The notes: generated from the sequence alone by a model not told the origin. A DNA stretch of 64,000 nucleotides from Bacillus sp. EB106-08-02-XG196 (GCF_013396335.1 NZ_JABWSY010000001.1:447869-511868), one strand, 5' to 3'. Counted from the first letter of the stretch, positions 1 to 10,377 are shown. A program made the numbers and translations.

Positions 1-1168
1 CCTTAACAATTGTCCAGATCTCACTTCGTTTGTCATGAAGTTGATAGCTCAGGTTTTTTCCTGATACAATGCATATTTTTTTCGTTAGCATTTCGGTACC
101 ATCATCAAACTTGGTATAATCTAATACTTTATACCAACCCCACCGTCTTTCCTCATACATTGGTCTTTGGTCAAAATCTGTTATCATTTCTTTTAAACGT
201 GGACTAGCAGCTTTTTCTGTTACTAAAATCCCATCGGGAGAAGCTGCAACAAGCAAATCTTTAACTCCTAAAATTGCAACAGGAATTTCAAGTTCATTAA
301 CGAGATGTGTATTATGGCTATCCTCACTAATTTTTCCTAAGCCTATTACATTTGAACCCATTTCTTCAGTAAGTGTATTCCATGTTCCTAAGTCCTTCCA
401 ATATCCTCCATAAGGTAGAACAACGATACTATTTGCCTTTTCAACTACTTCATAATCAAAACTGTTTTTAGGAAGCAAATGATATTTTTTAAGTAATTCC
501 TGATAATTCAAAGGAAGTCCTAGCTGTTTGACTATGTTAATAATGTATTTTAATTTAAATGCAAATACACCACAATTCCAAAAAGCTCCATGCTCGATTA
601 ACTCCCTCGCGGATTCTTCAGAGGGCTTTTCTTTAAAATGACTAACAGGTAAACAATCTTCCCCTGTTTCTTCAGTTGCTTCTGGTATTATATAGCCATA
701 TTTTGAGGATGGGAAGGTTGGCTTAACCCCTATTAAAGCTAGATCGGTATCAGAGCCCTGAACTACTACTTGCTCTAATTGAACTACCTTTTTAAAAAAT
801 TCATTCTCGACATAAGGGTCAACAGGTAATACAGCCACGACCTCGTTTAAATCCGCATTTTGCTCTGAATATAAGTAAACAGATGACAAAGCTATAGCAG
901 GAAATGTATCCCGACGCTCTGGTTCAATAACAATTGAAACGTCAGTACCTAGTTGACTCTGTATCATTTCTACTTGAGATTTACTTGTAGCAATCACTGC
1001 AGATTCTTTCATATTGACAGTTTCAAGCTGTTGATAAACACGTTGAACCATTGAGACATAATTTCCACTTTGATCCTCTAATATTTTTAAAAACTGCTTT
1101 GATCGTGATTCATTAGATAATGGCCAGAGACGCTTTCCTGACCCTCCGGATAAGAGAACTAATTTCAT
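1..1168 (-). CDS. manC: Mannose-1-phosphate guanylyltransferase, cut by the window edge
   Basis: Makes GDP-mannose from mannose-1-phosphate and GTP for the exopolysaccharide operon. The frame is open from the ATG at 1168 to the window edge, so the C-terminus is missing. The N-terminus carries the nucleotidyltransferase signature LSGGSGKRLWPLS. Further in are EPERRDTFPA, an FKEKP sugar-phosphate motif and GGYWKDLGTWNT. The last visible part, RRWGWYKVLDY, begins the cupin (type II isomerase-like) domain usual at the C-terminus of this family. The RBS GGAGAA lies 8 nt before the ATG. It is the most downstream visible gene of the operon, 61 bp after the acetyltransferase. Whether the cupin part has isomerase activity cannot be judged because it is truncated here. 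Confidence 0.93.
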   Translation of the reverse strand, partial: MKLVLLSGGSGKRLWPLSNESRSKQFLKILEDQSGNYVSMVQRVYQQLETVNMKESAVIATSKSQVEMIQSQLGTDVSIVIEPERRDTFPAIALSSVYLYSEQNADLNEVVAVLPVDPYVENEFFKKVVQLEQVVVQGSDTDLALIGVKPTFPSSKYGYIIPEATEETGEDCLPVSHFKEKPSEESARELIEHGAFWNCGVFAFKLKYIINIVKQLGLPLNYQELLKKYHLLPKNSFDYEVVEKANSIVVLPYGGYWKDLGTWNTLTEEMGSNVIGLGKISEDSHNTHLVNELEIPVAILGVKDLLVAASPDGILVTEKAASPRLKEMITDFDQRPMYEERRWGWYKVLDYTKFDDGTEMLTKKICIVSGKNLSYQLHDKRSEIWTIVK

Positions 1169-1229
1169 CCTTAGAATTCTCCTTTATATAGAGACAATAT
1201 TTAGCTGTCTTCATTTCATTAATTATTAT

Positions 1230-1787
1230 TTAACTTCTATATTTAATTACTTTACCGGGGACTCCACCTACAATAGCGGATTCTTGCACATCTTTGTTCA
1301 CTACTGAATTCGCGGCGAGAATACTATGACTACCGACTTTTACACCTGGTAATACAATAGTTCCCGCAGCAACCCATACATCTTCACCAATATAAATTGG
1401 TTCACTAATTCCACCTTGCTGATTAATCTTTAATTTATTATCCTTAAATACATGGTTTGTATCCAAGATTGAAACAAAATGAGCAATTAATGAATCATTT
1501 CCTATTTCAACAATACTGTTACTACTTATTAATGAACTAAATGATATATAAACATTATTTCCAATTATTAATGTAGAATTGGCATGAACTGTTATCCTAG
1601 TTAATTCGTCAATCGTAACGCCATTCCCAATAACTAATTTGGCATCTTGACCGACAGAAATTTTTGCTTTTCTAGATATATTACATTCTTCCCCAATAAT
1701 CAAATGTCCTTTTTTGAAATATTTGGTATTCAGAGTTAGGTAAGTATGCCAGAATTTTCTTATTGTACCTTTAATCTTATGAATCAC
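1230..1787 (-). CDS. Left-handed beta-helix (hexapeptide) O-acetyltransferase of the exopolysaccharide operon
   Basis: A 185-residue protein probably acetylating a sugar of the polysaccharide repeat, in the WcaF/maltose O-acetyltransferase-like group. Most of the chain is hexapeptide-type repeats ([27 protein letters not shown]), followed by the family end motif with [20 protein letters not shown] and [13 protein letters not shown]. The catalytic His is probably in LDTNHVFK. Its ATG overlaps the stop of the upstream glycosyltransferase (ATGA), which indicates translational coupling. The acceptor sugar cannot be told from sequence. Confidence 0.85.
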   Translation of the reverse strand: MIHKIKGTIRKFWHTYLTLNTKYFKKGHLIIGEECNISRKAKISVGQDAKLVIGNGVTIDELTRITVHANSTLIIGNNVYISFSSLISSNSIVEIGNDSLIAHFVSILDTNHVFKDNKLKINQQGGISEPIYIGEDVWVAAGTIVLPGVKVGSHSILAANSVVNKDVQESAIVGGVPGKVIKYRS

Positions 1788-2920
1788 TTTAATTCTCCCT
1801 GTTTACTCTTAACTTTTAGGTATTCATCAATTATATTTGTTAATTCCTGTTGAAATCTCTCTGGTGAAAATCTTATAGCATTCATTCTGCAGTTTTCTGG
1901 TTTAAAATTATCAATTTCTTTTTCAAACCTTTGAACTGTTTCACAAATTGAATCTACAGATTGCTCATCGAAAAATAGGCCAGTAGGTTTGTCGCCCGTA
2001 CTAATGACTGTTTCAAGCGCTCCTCCTTTGCCGTAAGCTATAACAGGAGTACCACAAGCCTGAGCTTCTACTGGAATAATACCAAAGTCCTCTTCTGCTG
2101 CAAACACAAAGGCTTTAGACTTTTTCATATAATCCTTTAAAACTTCATCAGACTGATATCCAAGCAATTTAACATTTTTCCCTGCTTTTTCTTTTACTTT
2201 GTCATATTCAGAACCGTCACCAATTACTACTAGCTCTTTTTCCGGCATTTTTGAGAATGCTTCCACAATCAAGTCTATTTTCTTATATGGGACCATCCTT
2301 GATGCTGTTAGAAAAAAATCCTCCTTTTTGTCACTAAATTCAAAAGAGTTAATTTCTACTGGAGGATAAATTACGGTAGCTTCTCTCCTATAAATTTTCC
2401 ATATTCTACTTGCGATGAATTTAGAGTTGGAGATAAATAAATCAACACTATTTGATGTTCGATAATCCCAAAGCCTAATATAATGCAAAATAAGTTTTGC
2501 AAGAATTCCTTTTAATCCTTTATTAAGGTTTGATTCTTTTAAATACTGATGTTGTAAATCCCATGCGTAGCGAATAGGAGAATGAACATAGGAAATGTGA
2601 ATTTGGTTTGGCCCTGTAATTACGCCTTTTGAAACAGCGTGTGCACTTGAAATTATCAAATCATATCCTGAAAGATCAAACTGTTCAATTGCGATTGGAA
2701 ACAAAGGTAAGTATTTTCTGAAATTTTTCCTTGAACTAGGTAAATTTTGAATAAATGAAGTATTAACCTTTTTATTATGAATAAAGTCCCTTTTGTTATC
2801 AGGTAAAAAATCTACAAGTGCAAATAAATCTGCATCAGGAAAAATATTCAATATCTTCTCAAGAACTTTTTCAGAACCAGCATACGTTTCTAACCATTCA
2901 TGTACGATAGCAACTTTCAT
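1784..2920 (-). CDS. Glycosyltransferase family 4 (WbaZ-like mannosyltransferase type)
   Basis: A retaining GT-B glycosyltransferase of 378 residues. The N-terminal domain opens with [19 protein letters not shown], typical of the WbaZ-like subgroup, and contains [12 protein letters not shown]. The C-terminal GT4 domain has [26 protein letters not shown] and the nucleotide-sugar E-x7-E region [18 protein letters not shown]. It presumably adds one sugar, plausibly mannose given manC in the same operon, to the lipid-linked repeat on the cytoplasmic face. It overlaps the acetyltransferase start by 4 bp. The linkage made is not predictable. Confidence 0.88.
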   Translation of the reverse strand: MKVAIVHEWLETYAGSEKVLEKILNIFPDADLFALVDFLPDNKRDFIHNKKVNTSFIQNLPSSRKNFRKYLPLFPIAIEQFDLSGYDLIISSAHAVSKGVITGPNQIHISYVHSPIRYAWDLQHQYLKESNLNKGLKGILAKLILHYIRLWDYRTSNSVDLFISNSKFIASRIWKIYRREATVIYPPVEINSFEFSDKKEDFFLTASRMVPYKKIDLIVEAFSKMPEKELVVIGDGSEYDKVKEKAGKNVKLLGYQSDEVLKDYMKKSKAFVFAAEEDFGIIPVEAQACGTPVIAYGKGGALETVISTGDKPTGLFFDEQSVDSICETVQRFEKEIDNFKPENCRMNAIRFSPERFQQELTNIIDEYLKVKSKQGELK

Positions 2921-2938
2921 AATAGACCCCTTAAATAC

Positions 2939-4237
2939 TTACATTGAAGTAGTTGTTTTAATAACCTTACTTGAAAAATACAATATATATACGAGTGCGA
3001 TAATTCTAACAATAACTGCACTTAGTGCTGCTCCAAATGCCTGAAAACTAGGAATTAGCAATAAGTTACCAACAATAACTATTATTAGTTGAATATAGTT
3101 TAAAATTGTTAAATACCAAACTTTTGATGTTGAATAAAAAACTAAGCTTAATAAATTTATGGTAATGTCTAAAGAAAAACCAACTACAAGAATTTGGAAT
3201 ATCGGTATTGCGGGTGCATAGCTCTCCCCAAATAAAAGTACAATAATTAATTCTGCAATTGGTATTAATAGTAACAAAAGGAGACTTACTGGACCTACTA
3301 TTTTGATAATCTTCGCCCTATAGAATCTTAAGTCAGTGTTAATATTTGCTACCTTTGGCAATAATACTGTAGTTAAACTCTCAGTAACTAGAGGTAAAAC
3401 CATTATTAGTTGCGTAGCAATTGCATAGTATCCAGCCTCTTTAACTGTCACCATTTTTAGTAACATAAATTGATCTAATCTGGATATTAATAAAACAGCT
3501 ACCATTGACAAGAATAACCACTTTGAATAACTGTAAATTATCTTTGTTTTCTTTTTAAAATTCTCCATTGTAAAAGGTTGTTTGATTATTTTTAGTATCT
3601 CAGAGAAATGAAATATCATTACAATCAACGGGGAGAAAATATAAATAATAAATGAATTCATAATTGTGAAATGATCTGGCATGAGAAATAAAAAGATTAG
3701 TCCCAACATTCTAATAACGCTTGTGGATATTTGATATTTAGACCTAATTTTAAATTTGTTTTGAGTTTGATAAATAGTCGAGATATAACTATGTAAGCTT
3801 AAGATAGCTACACCAAGAAAGGCAAAAATAAAAAGTTCTTTTAAACTGATGGAATTATAAATATTAATTGCAAGAAATTCAGAAATAAAAAGACCCATAA
3901 AAGAGATAAATAATCCCAAGCCTACCCTTATCAATAATCCGGCCTTTAAATATTCATACATTTCATGAGTTGAATTAATTGCCTTTTGGTTAACAAGATT
4001 TACGATTGAATTAGAAAGTCCACTGTCCGCAAGAGACAACAATAATGTTAACAAAATAAGGCTTGTTGTATACAAGGCAATTTGATCAGGGCCAAAGTGC
4101 CTTGCTAAAATAATTAATGTCAAAAAATTCATACCTTGTGCAAGAAGATTACTTATTAACACAAACATACTGTCTCTAAAAATGGGGTTGCTAAATCTAA
4201 ATAATAACTGCTTAATCAAAAACATTCCTTCTTCCAT
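2939..4237 (-). CDS. Polysaccharide flippase (Wzx-type, MOP superfamily)
   Basis: A 432-residue integral membrane protein with about 12-14 hydrophobic segments, starting at FRDSMFVLISNLLAQGMNFLTL and ending in a long paired-helix region. It belongs to the polysaccharide biosynthesis (MOP flippase) family, which moves undecaprenyl-linked repeat units across the membrane. The N-terminal pattern with GLSNSIVNL after helix two is usual for Wzx. It sits between the polymerase fusion and a GT4 gene, as expected for a Wzx/Wzy pathway. The codons are strongly AT-rich, like the rest of the operon. Confidence 0.88.
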   Translation of the reverse strand: MEEGMFLIKQLLFRFSNPIFRDSMFVLISNLLAQGMNFLTLIILARHFGPDQIALYTTSLILLTLLLSLADSGLSNSIVNLVNQKAINSTHEMYEYLKAGLLIRVGLGLFISFMGLFISEFLAINIYNSISLKELFIFAFLGVAILSLHSYISTIYQTQNKFKIRSKYQISTSVIRMLGLIFLFLMPDHFTIMNSFIIYIFSPLIVMIFHFSEILKIIKQPFTMENFKKKTKIIYSYSKWLFLSMVAVLLISRLDQFMLLKMVTVKEAGYYAIATQLIMVLPLVTESLTTVLLPKVANINTDLRFYRAKIIKIVGPVSLLLLLLIPIAELIIVLLFGESYAPAIPIFQILVVGFSLDITINLLSLVFYSTSKVWYLTILNYIQLIIVIVGNLLLIPSFQAFGAALSAVIVRIIALVYILYFSSKVIKTTTSM

Positions 4238-4253
4238 CTTTAGGCCATCTTTT

Positions 4254-6599
4254 TCAAGTTAGCTCATCATAAATTTCCTCAACCTCATCAATCATTTTAC
4301 GTAGAGAAAATGTGCTTTCAGCAACCATAACTGAATTTTTCCCAAATGTTTTTCTTTGTTCATCATTTGAGTACATTAAATTAATTGCATTAGCAATTGC
4401 AGTAGGAGATTCCGATTCTACAAGAAGGCCATTTTCCATATGACGTACTATTTCTTTTATACCCACCACATTTGTTCCGATAATAGGTTTACCTGCATAC
4501 ATTGCCTCAATTAGAGAAATCGGCATTCCTTCCCATCTTGAACAAAGTACAAAGACATCTATTTTTGTTAAATAATTGTAAATACCATCTTGTGAACCTA
4601 AGAATAAAACTCTGTTTTCTACATTAAGTTTCTTTGCTAACTCTACCATTTCGTCCATTAATGGGCCGTCACCAATTAATATTAGCTTAATTTTCAAATC
4701 TGGGTCCAATAAGCTTAACGATTGAATTAAAAATTCATGACCCTTTGCAAAGTAAAAATTTGCCACCATGCCATATAATAAGTAATTTTCTTCCTTTAGT
4801 TTTTTTATGTTTTCATAAATTGCATTGTTCATTGATATTTTAGATTGATTTCTTAGTTCCTCAATATCAACAGCATTAAAAATTACTTTTGATTTATTTA
4901 TTGGCAGTAGAATTTTTAACTTTTCTGCTAGAAGCTTTTCCGACTGTGATACGTTAATGAAATAATTAGTAAAAAATGACATTATTATTTCGTAACTTAA
5001 GTAAAGTACCTTATAAAGGGTAGACTGGTCCTTATGATAATGAATACCGTGAAAAGTATGAACTACTTTTTTCCCCTTTATTATGCCGACCACCCTGCTA
5101 TATAATCCCGCACCCTTGCCATGGCTATGAATTAGATGTATTTTTTCTTCTTTTATTAATCTCAATAGGGCAATAAAATTAACTAACTTTACCTTCCTAA
5201 TATTTATTTCTTTTACTCTTACATTATTCAAATGGTTAAATTTCTCAAAGAAGGGGCCATCATTTGGACAAACTAATACAGCCTTATACTTTTTATCTAA
5301 ATTAGATAAAAGCGTATAAACATGGTTAGGTCCCCCACCAACTGTAGTTGTACCCAAAATATATAGAATATTTATTTTCCTGTTTTCTTTCAACTTCTTA
5401 ACTTCCATGTCCCTCAATAAATGTTCATTATCTAAAAATCCTAGAAAAAGCGGAAGATAAAAAGAAATCGGAAAAATAAAGTAAATATTACTTACCAGTC
5501 CCATTAAACAAAAAGATAATAATAAAATAAATTTATTGAAATTATTTTTTCTAATTGAACTTTTATTACCAATATTTAAAAATGCTTTACTACTATTAAT
5601 AAATTGGTTAATAAAAAAAGCTAACCAAAAAACAAATCCTATTAATCCATAATACAAAGCAAAGTATAAAAATTGATTATCACTAAAAGTAATTCCATTC
5701 ATGCTAATAGGAACAGCCAGGTCATTACCAATTAAAAAGGTTTTTAAGTCTTTAAAAATAAATGACCAAGCTACTTCCCACTTTTCCCATCTAGGGTTAT
5801 TAATTAGATCTGGTACTCTAAGTATTTGATTTGCAATCCTATTGTAATTAATGATTATAAATGCTGCCACAATTAATATTACAGGTACTGCAAATTTTTT
5901 AATCACATATTTTAATTTGTTCTCTCTATACAAAGAATATGCTGCATCTACTAATAGTACTAACAAATAAATTAGGAGAGCGGACCTTGAATAAGTAATA
6001 AATATTCCATATCCTAATACCAAAACTTTTATAAACAAGAAATCAGAATTATTTTTAAATCGAGTAACTATGTATAAAAATACCATAAAATACGCAAATG
6101 CATTTGGATTAACAAAAGTCCCCATAGCACGATATTTTTCGCCCATTAAGAAATATCTATCTGTTCCTACATACTCAAAAGAATACAGAGGTATATTTAA
6201 ATGATAAAGTATTATTCCTATAAAAACAGAAATGAAACCAACCTTCTCAAAGATTCTTAGATATTTTTTTGAGTTTTTAAAATTTAAATTTATTCCGATA
6301 AAATATAAAATCACCCAGAAAAAGGTCACAAACATTGGATTTTTATCTGCACCTTCACCATTAAAAAGATATTTCAAAACCATTGCTAGTAATAGACTGC
6401 TTAAAATTAGTAATGTGCCATTCATTTTTAATGTCTTAGTTCGATAACATTTAACTATCAATAGTGAAAAACTTACTGCCCATAAAGTAAACGGGATCAG
6501 ATTCGATAATCTTAAACCTATTATCTCAATATTTATTAATGACAGAACCATTAAAAAGGGTGATAATATTAGGTATAGGAAAATTATCATTCTTTCCAC
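4254..6599 (-). CDS. Fusion protein: O-antigen polymerase-like membrane domain plus GT4 glycosyltransferase
   Basis: A single 781-residue frame with two parts. Residues about 1-390 are a multi-spanning Wzy/O-antigen ligase-like domain with about ten hydrophobic helices and a GTFVNPNAFAYF segment in the polymerase region. After a charged linker (EVKKLKENRK), residues about 405-781 are a GT4 glycosyltransferase: TVGGGPNHVYTLLSNL, HSHGKGAGLYSRVVG, LILIGDGPLMDEM and EGMPISLIEAMYAGKP. Usually these are two proteins. The frame is uninterrupted, so this looks like a genuine fusion joining polymerisation to sugar addition in the cytoplasm. It abuts the next GT4 gene with no gap. A sequencing-induced merge is the alternative, less likely because both domains are complete. 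Confidence 0.85.
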   Translation of the reverse strand: MERMIIFLYLILSPFLMVLSLINIEIIGLRLSNLIPFTLWAVSFSLLIVKCYRTKTLKMNGTLLILSSLLLAMVLKYLFNGEGADKNPMFVTFFWVILYFIGINLNFKNSKKYLRIFEKVGFISVFIGIILYHLNIPLYSFEYVGTDRYFLMGEKYRAMGTFVNPNAFAYFMVFLYIVTRFKNNSDFLFIKVLVLGYGIFITYSRSALLIYLLVLLVDAAYSLYRENKLKYVIKKFAVPVILIVAAFIIINYNRIANQILRVPDLINNPRWEKWEVAWSFIFKDLKTFLIGNDLAVPISMNGITFSDNQFLYFALYYGLIGFVFWLAFFINQFINSSKAFLNIGNKSSIRKNNFNKFILLLSFCLMGLVSNIYFIFPISFYLPLFLGFLDNEHLLRDMEVKKLKENRKINILYILGTTTVGGGPNHVYTLLSNLDKKYKAVLVCPNDGPFFEKFNHLNNVRVKEINIRKVKLVNFIALLRLIKEEKIHLIHSHGKGAGLYSRVVGIIKGKKVVHTFHGIHYHKDQSTLYKVLYLSYEIIMSFFTNYFINVSQSEKLLAEKLKILLPINKSKVIFNAVDIEELRNQSKISMNNAIYENIKKLKEENYLLYGMVANFYFAKGHEFLIQSLSLLDPDLKIKLILIGDGPLMDEMVELAKKLNVENRVLFLGSQDGIYNYLTKIDVFVLCSRWEGMPISLIEAMYAGKPIIGTNVVGIKEIVRHMENGLLVESESPTAIANAINLMYSNDEQRKTFGKNSVMVAESTFSLRKMIDEVEEIYDELT

Positions 6600-7814
6600 C
6601 TAATTTTCCCTCCCTTCCAATTTCATTTTATTAATAATATTATGATATTCTACTGCCTTAGCTTTCCAAGAATAGTTAGTATCGACATATTCTCTTGCTG
6701 TTTTAGCTAATTTAACTCTCTTCGTCTTACTGTTATAAAGTTCAAAAATTTTCAAAATAAAATCATCATTATTTTTATATACTATAATTTCATCATTATA
6801 TTCAATTCCGGAAACACTGGTTGCTGAAGCAATTATAGGCAACTCCATTGCCATTGCCTCTAACACTTTATTTTTTATACCCCCACCGCTATTTAAAGGT
6901 GAAATGTATACATCTAATCGATTGAGGTATTCCCTAATATCATTAACAAAACCAGTGACTTTTACTTTACCCTTAAACTTTTGTGATAAATCTTGCAATT
7001 CTTTTGGTGGATTTTTTCCTATAATATAAAACTCTACGTCATCTATTTTACTTAAAAGCTTTGGAAATATATCATTTAAGAAGTACTTGGCTCCCTCTAA
7101 ATTTGGATAATAATCCATTATTCCTGAGAATCCCAATGTGAATTTTTCATTTTCATATTTGGTGTTTAATGGATGAAAGAAGTCTAAATCCACACCATTG
7201 GTGACCGTAGATACTTTACGTTTATCTAAATGTAAGGATTCCAATAAATATTCTCTATCTATATCACTAACAACAATAATTTTATCGAAAGTTGTAAATT
7301 TCTTTTCAATACCTCGGTATAGCCTGAATTTCAATACACTTTTTATAAATTCTTTTGTGTCACTATTTTTCATCACACTTCTTTCTACCATACTTTTAGC
7401 ATCGATAGAATGTAAAATAACCAAGCAATTAGTCAGTTTTTTTATTTTTTCTGCATATTTTAATAAGGTAATGTTACAAAACACAACCTTTATACCATTA
7501 GATTCTATATAATCTAATATTTGGTTCAAACTTTTATCTTCAAAATAATAATTCATATCAATATCATATCCATTTATGAACGATAACTTATTTTTTTCTT
7601 TTTGGCTTAATTTTATTGTTGTTATATTGTGATTTAGTTCGTAACTTGGATATAAAGGGTCATGTTTATATGTTTTTGAAGGATCTTCAAAGTAAATAAT
7701 ATTCATGTTTTCTAAGAATTTAGTTAAATAATAATAAATAAGAACCGTTCCATCCTCGTAAGGTGGATCTGGTTTTTTGGGCATTAAAAACAGTACATCC
7801 TTCAAATTATCCAT
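6600..7814 (-). CDS. Glycosyltransferase family 4 protein
   Basis: A GT-B fold glycosyltransferase of 404 residues. The N-terminal half (VLFLMPKKPDPPYEDGT) is the variable acceptor domain. The C-terminal half is a GT4 domain with LGFSGIMDYYPNLEGAKYFL, FYIIGKNPP and the SGGGIKNKVLEAMAMELPI donor-binding region. It lacks transmembrane segments, so it is cytoplasmic or peripheral. Its start overlaps the end of the upstream GT4 gene by 8 bp and its stop abuts the fusion gene, so it belongs to one tightly packed operon. The sugar specificity is unknown. Confidence 0.87.
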   Translation of the reverse strand: MDNLKDVLFLMPKKPDPPYEDGTVLIYYYLTKFLENMNIIYFEDPSKTYKHDPLYPSYELNHNITTIKLSQKEKNKLSFINGYDIDMNYYFEDKSLNQILDYIESNGIKVVFCNITLLKYAEKIKKLTNCLVILHSIDAKSMVERSVMKNSDTKEFIKSVLKFRLYRGIEKKFTTFDKIIVVSDIDREYLLESLHLDKRKVSTVTNGVDLDFFHPLNTKYENEKFTLGFSGIMDYYPNLEGAKYFLNDIFPKLLSKIDDVEFYIIGKNPPKELQDLSQKFKGKVKVTGFVNDIREYLNRLDVYISPLNSGGGIKNKVLEAMAMELPIIASATSVSGIEYNDEIIVYKNNDDFILKIFELYNSKTKRVKLAKTAREYVDTNYSWKAKAVEYHNIINKMKLEGREN

Positions 7815-8940
7815 CGATACTCCCCCACAATTTGTTATATTCAGAAAGATAGTCTATTCCTATTTTTTCTATCGAGAAATTTCCAGCCCTTCGTCTAGCT
7901 TCAAAAGAGTATTTCTCGTGAACATTTAAACCATGAATAACTTTTTGGTATAAGTCATCGGAATTTCCAGATTCAAATAATAAACCACTTATTTCATCCT
8001 CAATTATTTCTGCAGGACCACCTTTATTTGTAGCCACCACTAATAAACCTTTTGCTAAGCCTTCTAAAGTAACCATACTAAACGATTCAAATTCAGAAGG
8101 AACAACTAATACGTCGAACTCGTCATAGTAACTCTCAATATTTTTTTCAAATCCTTTTAAAATAAAACTTTTTTTATATTTCGAATTGTTTATTTTTTCT
8201 ATCACACGATCTTTATAAGAGTTATATTCCTTACTAAAATTCACATCCCCTATTAATACAAAAGTCAAAGTATCACGATATTTGGGGATCGATAGTATTC
8301 TTTCAGCTACTTCAACAAAGAGATGCTGCCCTTTCACAGGCTGGTATCGGCCAATCATTCCAACAATTTTTTTCGGCTTATTTATAAGAACATCTTGTTC
8401 TTTAACACTGAATTTATTTATATCAATTCCCAAATATGTCGTCTTTACCTTATTTTGAGGAAAATCAATATAGGATTTTACATAATTCGAAACAGCAAAT
8501 ACTTTATCTACAAATAGATTTAATACTTTTGCACGTAGTCCGTACGGTTTTTCCCACCATCCATGACAAGTCCACACTAAATTTGTTTTTGTAATTAAAG
8601 ACGAAACTAAAGAATTTACCAAAGAAGCCCCAATACTATTGACATGAATTAGGTCTATATTATGCCTTTTAATGATATTTGCTATGTTTAAAGTTGCCTT
8701 TGGATTTATTAATGGAATAAACTTTATCCAAGATTTTGGAAAACGATTAAATGGATAGACGATATAAGTAATAGAGTACTGTTCACAGAACTCTGTAATT
8801 TCTCCTTGGCTGGGAACTAGTAAAATCGGCTCAATAATATGATTCTCTTTATAGAAGTTCATTATATTTAATAAACTACTTTCCCCTCCACCAATATCAA
8901 CATAATCAGTAATATATAGTACTCTTTTCATTAATTTCAT
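7807..8940 (-). CDS. Glycosyltransferase family 4 protein
   Basis: A 377-residue GT4 enzyme. MKRVLYITDYVDIGGGESSLLNIMNFY is the usual N-terminal UDP-sugar glycosyltransferase opening with a GGGE loop. VHVNSIGASLVNSL-like and TCHGWWEKPYG segments follow. The GT4 domain has GMIGRYQPVKGQHLFVEVA and EFESFSMVTLEGLAKGLLVV, which carries the E-x7-E pair. It lies directly downstream of the priming sugar transferase, so it may add the second or third sugar. This order-based role is inference. Confidence 0.88.
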   Translation of the reverse strand: MKLMKRVLYITDYVDIGGGESSLLNIMNFYKENHIIEPILLVPSQGEITEFCEQYSITYIVYPFNRFPKSWIKFIPLINPKATLNIANIIKRHNIDLIHVNSIGASLVNSLVSSLITKTNLVWTCHGWWEKPYGLRAKVLNLFVDKVFAVSNYVKSYIDFPQNKVKTTYLGIDINKFSVKEQDVLINKPKKIVGMIGRYQPVKGQHLFVEVAERILSIPKYRDTLTFVLIGDVNFSKEYNSYKDRVIEKINNSKYKKSFILKGFEKNIESYYDEFDVLVVPSEFESFSMVTLEGLAKGLLVVATNKGGPAEIIEDEISGLLFESGNSDDLYQKVIHGLNVHEKYSFEARRRAGNFSIEKIGIDYLSEYNKLWGSIDG

Positions 8941-8990
8941 ATCCTTTTTGTCAAAAAATTAATACTAGGTAATATACCTAGTATTAGGAT

Positions 8991-9698
8991 TTAATATGCA
9001 CCTTTTTTGGTAATAACAATCAGAACGGTTTTTAATAAAATTTTTATATCTAATAATAATGATGCATTATAGACATAAAATAATTCTACATCTACTCTTT
9101 CAGGATAGACAACGTTACTTCTCCCACTAACCTGCCAGTAACCCGTAACACCTGGTTTAACAGATAAGAAATCTTCAAGTTTACTTGAATACTCTTTAAG
9201 TTCCTCTCTAACCACTGGTCTTGGACCAACTAGGCTCATTTCACCCTTAAGGACATTAATTAATTGAGGTAATTCATCTAAGCTAGTTTTCCTTAAAAAT
9301 CTACCAATATTTGTAATTCTCGGATCTTCCTTAGGGTCTAATTTATAGCTATTTGCTACGTATTTTTTATATAATTCCTTATTTGCTGTTAATTTATCCT
9401 CAGCGTTGATTATCATTGATCTAAATTTATATATTTTAAATTCTTTTCCATTTTCTCCAATTCTCGTTTGTTTAAAGAAAACTGGACCTTTATTCTCTCC
9501 TGTTAAATATAGCAAAGAAATAAAGACAAAAAATGGTGCACATAATAAAAGTAAGGTCATAGAACCAATAATATCTACTAATCTCTTAATGTATAAATAA
9601 AGATCATAAAGAAACTTTTCTTTCTTTGATGAAGTATATGCATATTCTTTTTTAGTTAAATAGGGAACTTGTTCAACATTCGCTCTATTTCCTAGCAT
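8991..9698 (-). CDS. Undecaprenyl-phosphate sugar phosphotransferase (priming enzyme), short form
   Basis: Starts the polysaccharide repeat by moving a sugar-1-phosphate onto undecaprenyl phosphate at the membrane. The 235 residues contain one hydrophobic segment (about 40-66, after YIKRLVDIIGS) and then the bacterial sugar transferase domain: VFFKQTRIG, KFRSM, TSLDELPQLINVLKGEMSLVGPRP and PGVTGYWQVSGRS. It is the short PglC/EpsL-like form, lacking the extra N-terminal helices of WbaP/WcaJ. It is the first gene of the operon, with the RBS AAAGGGTGA before its ATG. Confidence 0.92.
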   Translation of the reverse strand: MLGNRANVEQVPYLTKKEYAYTSSKKEKFLYDLYLYIKRLVDIIGSMTLLLLCAPFFVFISLLYLTGENKGPVFFKQTRIGENGKEFKIYKFRSMIINAEDKLTANKELYKKYVANSYKLDPKEDPRITNIGRFLRKTSLDELPQLINVLKGEMSLVGPRPVVREELKEYSSKLEDFLSVKPGVTGYWQVSGRSNVVYPERVDVELFYVYNASLLLDIKILLKTVLIVITKKGAY

Positions 9699-9813
9699 TT
9701 AGGTCACCCTTTCACTTAATATATGTTTTCGTTTTGTAAATCTAGTAATATTTTTATAACATATGACATTTAAAATTCAATAAAAATATTAAAATAATCG
9801 GATTTTTTGTAAG

Positions 9814-9819
9814 ATTATA
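9814..9819 (-). promoter_or_regulatory. Candidate -10 box of the exopolysaccharide operon
   Basis: A TATAAT hexamer on the minus strand inside a 265-bp AT-rich leader upstream of the priming sugar transferase. No convincing TTGACA-like -35 lies 17 bp upstream, so an activator or another start point is possible. The leader is long (about 115 nt from this box to the ATG) and may hold further regulation, but no known riboswitch was recognised. Confidence 0.35.
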
Positions 9820-9963
9820 TCAGATTTTGTGTTTTTTTATGAAAAACCCATGTGTTATTGTAACATACTTTGTAACAAATTTAACAATAAAATTTGTAAA
9901 TCTTTTGGCAATATTGGAATATTACTCTTTAAAAGGACAAAAACTACATAAGTAATACATAAT

Positions 9964-10377
9964 TTAAATAGATTTGCTCTTTTTCTTATTAGGTTTATTT
10001 ACCTTAATTATTACTTTATACCCAACCCCCAAGAAAAGATATAGTAAAAATAACACAATAAAACCATATATTCCAGCGACAACATCTGCAAACTCCATAT
10101 TTCCTCTTCCTGTTACCTTTTGTTGAATTTCTATCGCAAACACTATTACAATTAGGACAGTAAATGTGTAAACAAATGAAATAGCTATAATACTCCATTT
10201 TGAAAGAAATTTAAAAAATATTTGAGTGACAATAAACAAAAATATACCTATAATTCCAATCACCCAAAAATGAAGGTCTTTATCTGTAATAGAATAACCC
10301 ATTGAGTCTGTAATGTTCATCAAAGTGTCGTGTATTATATTCACAATTTCAGTAATTAATTGAATTACGTTTGTCAT
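9964..10377 (-). CDS. Small membrane protein of unknown function
   Basis: A protein of about 137 residues with three clear hydrophobic segments ([41 protein letters not shown] and [20 protein letters not shown]) and a Lys-rich tail ([10 protein letters not shown]). I do not recognise the family. The ATG at 10377 is chosen because AAAAGGA lies 9 nt before it; a longer start would put the RBS inside the gene. It sits alone between galE and the exopolysaccharide operon on the same strand and could be a holin-like or accessory envelope protein. Confidence 0.6.
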   Translation of the reverse strand: MTNVIQLITEIVNIIHDTLMNITDSMGYSITDKDLHFWVIGIIGIFLFIVTQIFFKFLSKWSIIAISFVYTFTVLIVIVFAIEIQQKVTGRGNMEFADVVAGIYGFIVLFLLYLFLGVGYKVIIKVNKPNKKKSKSI

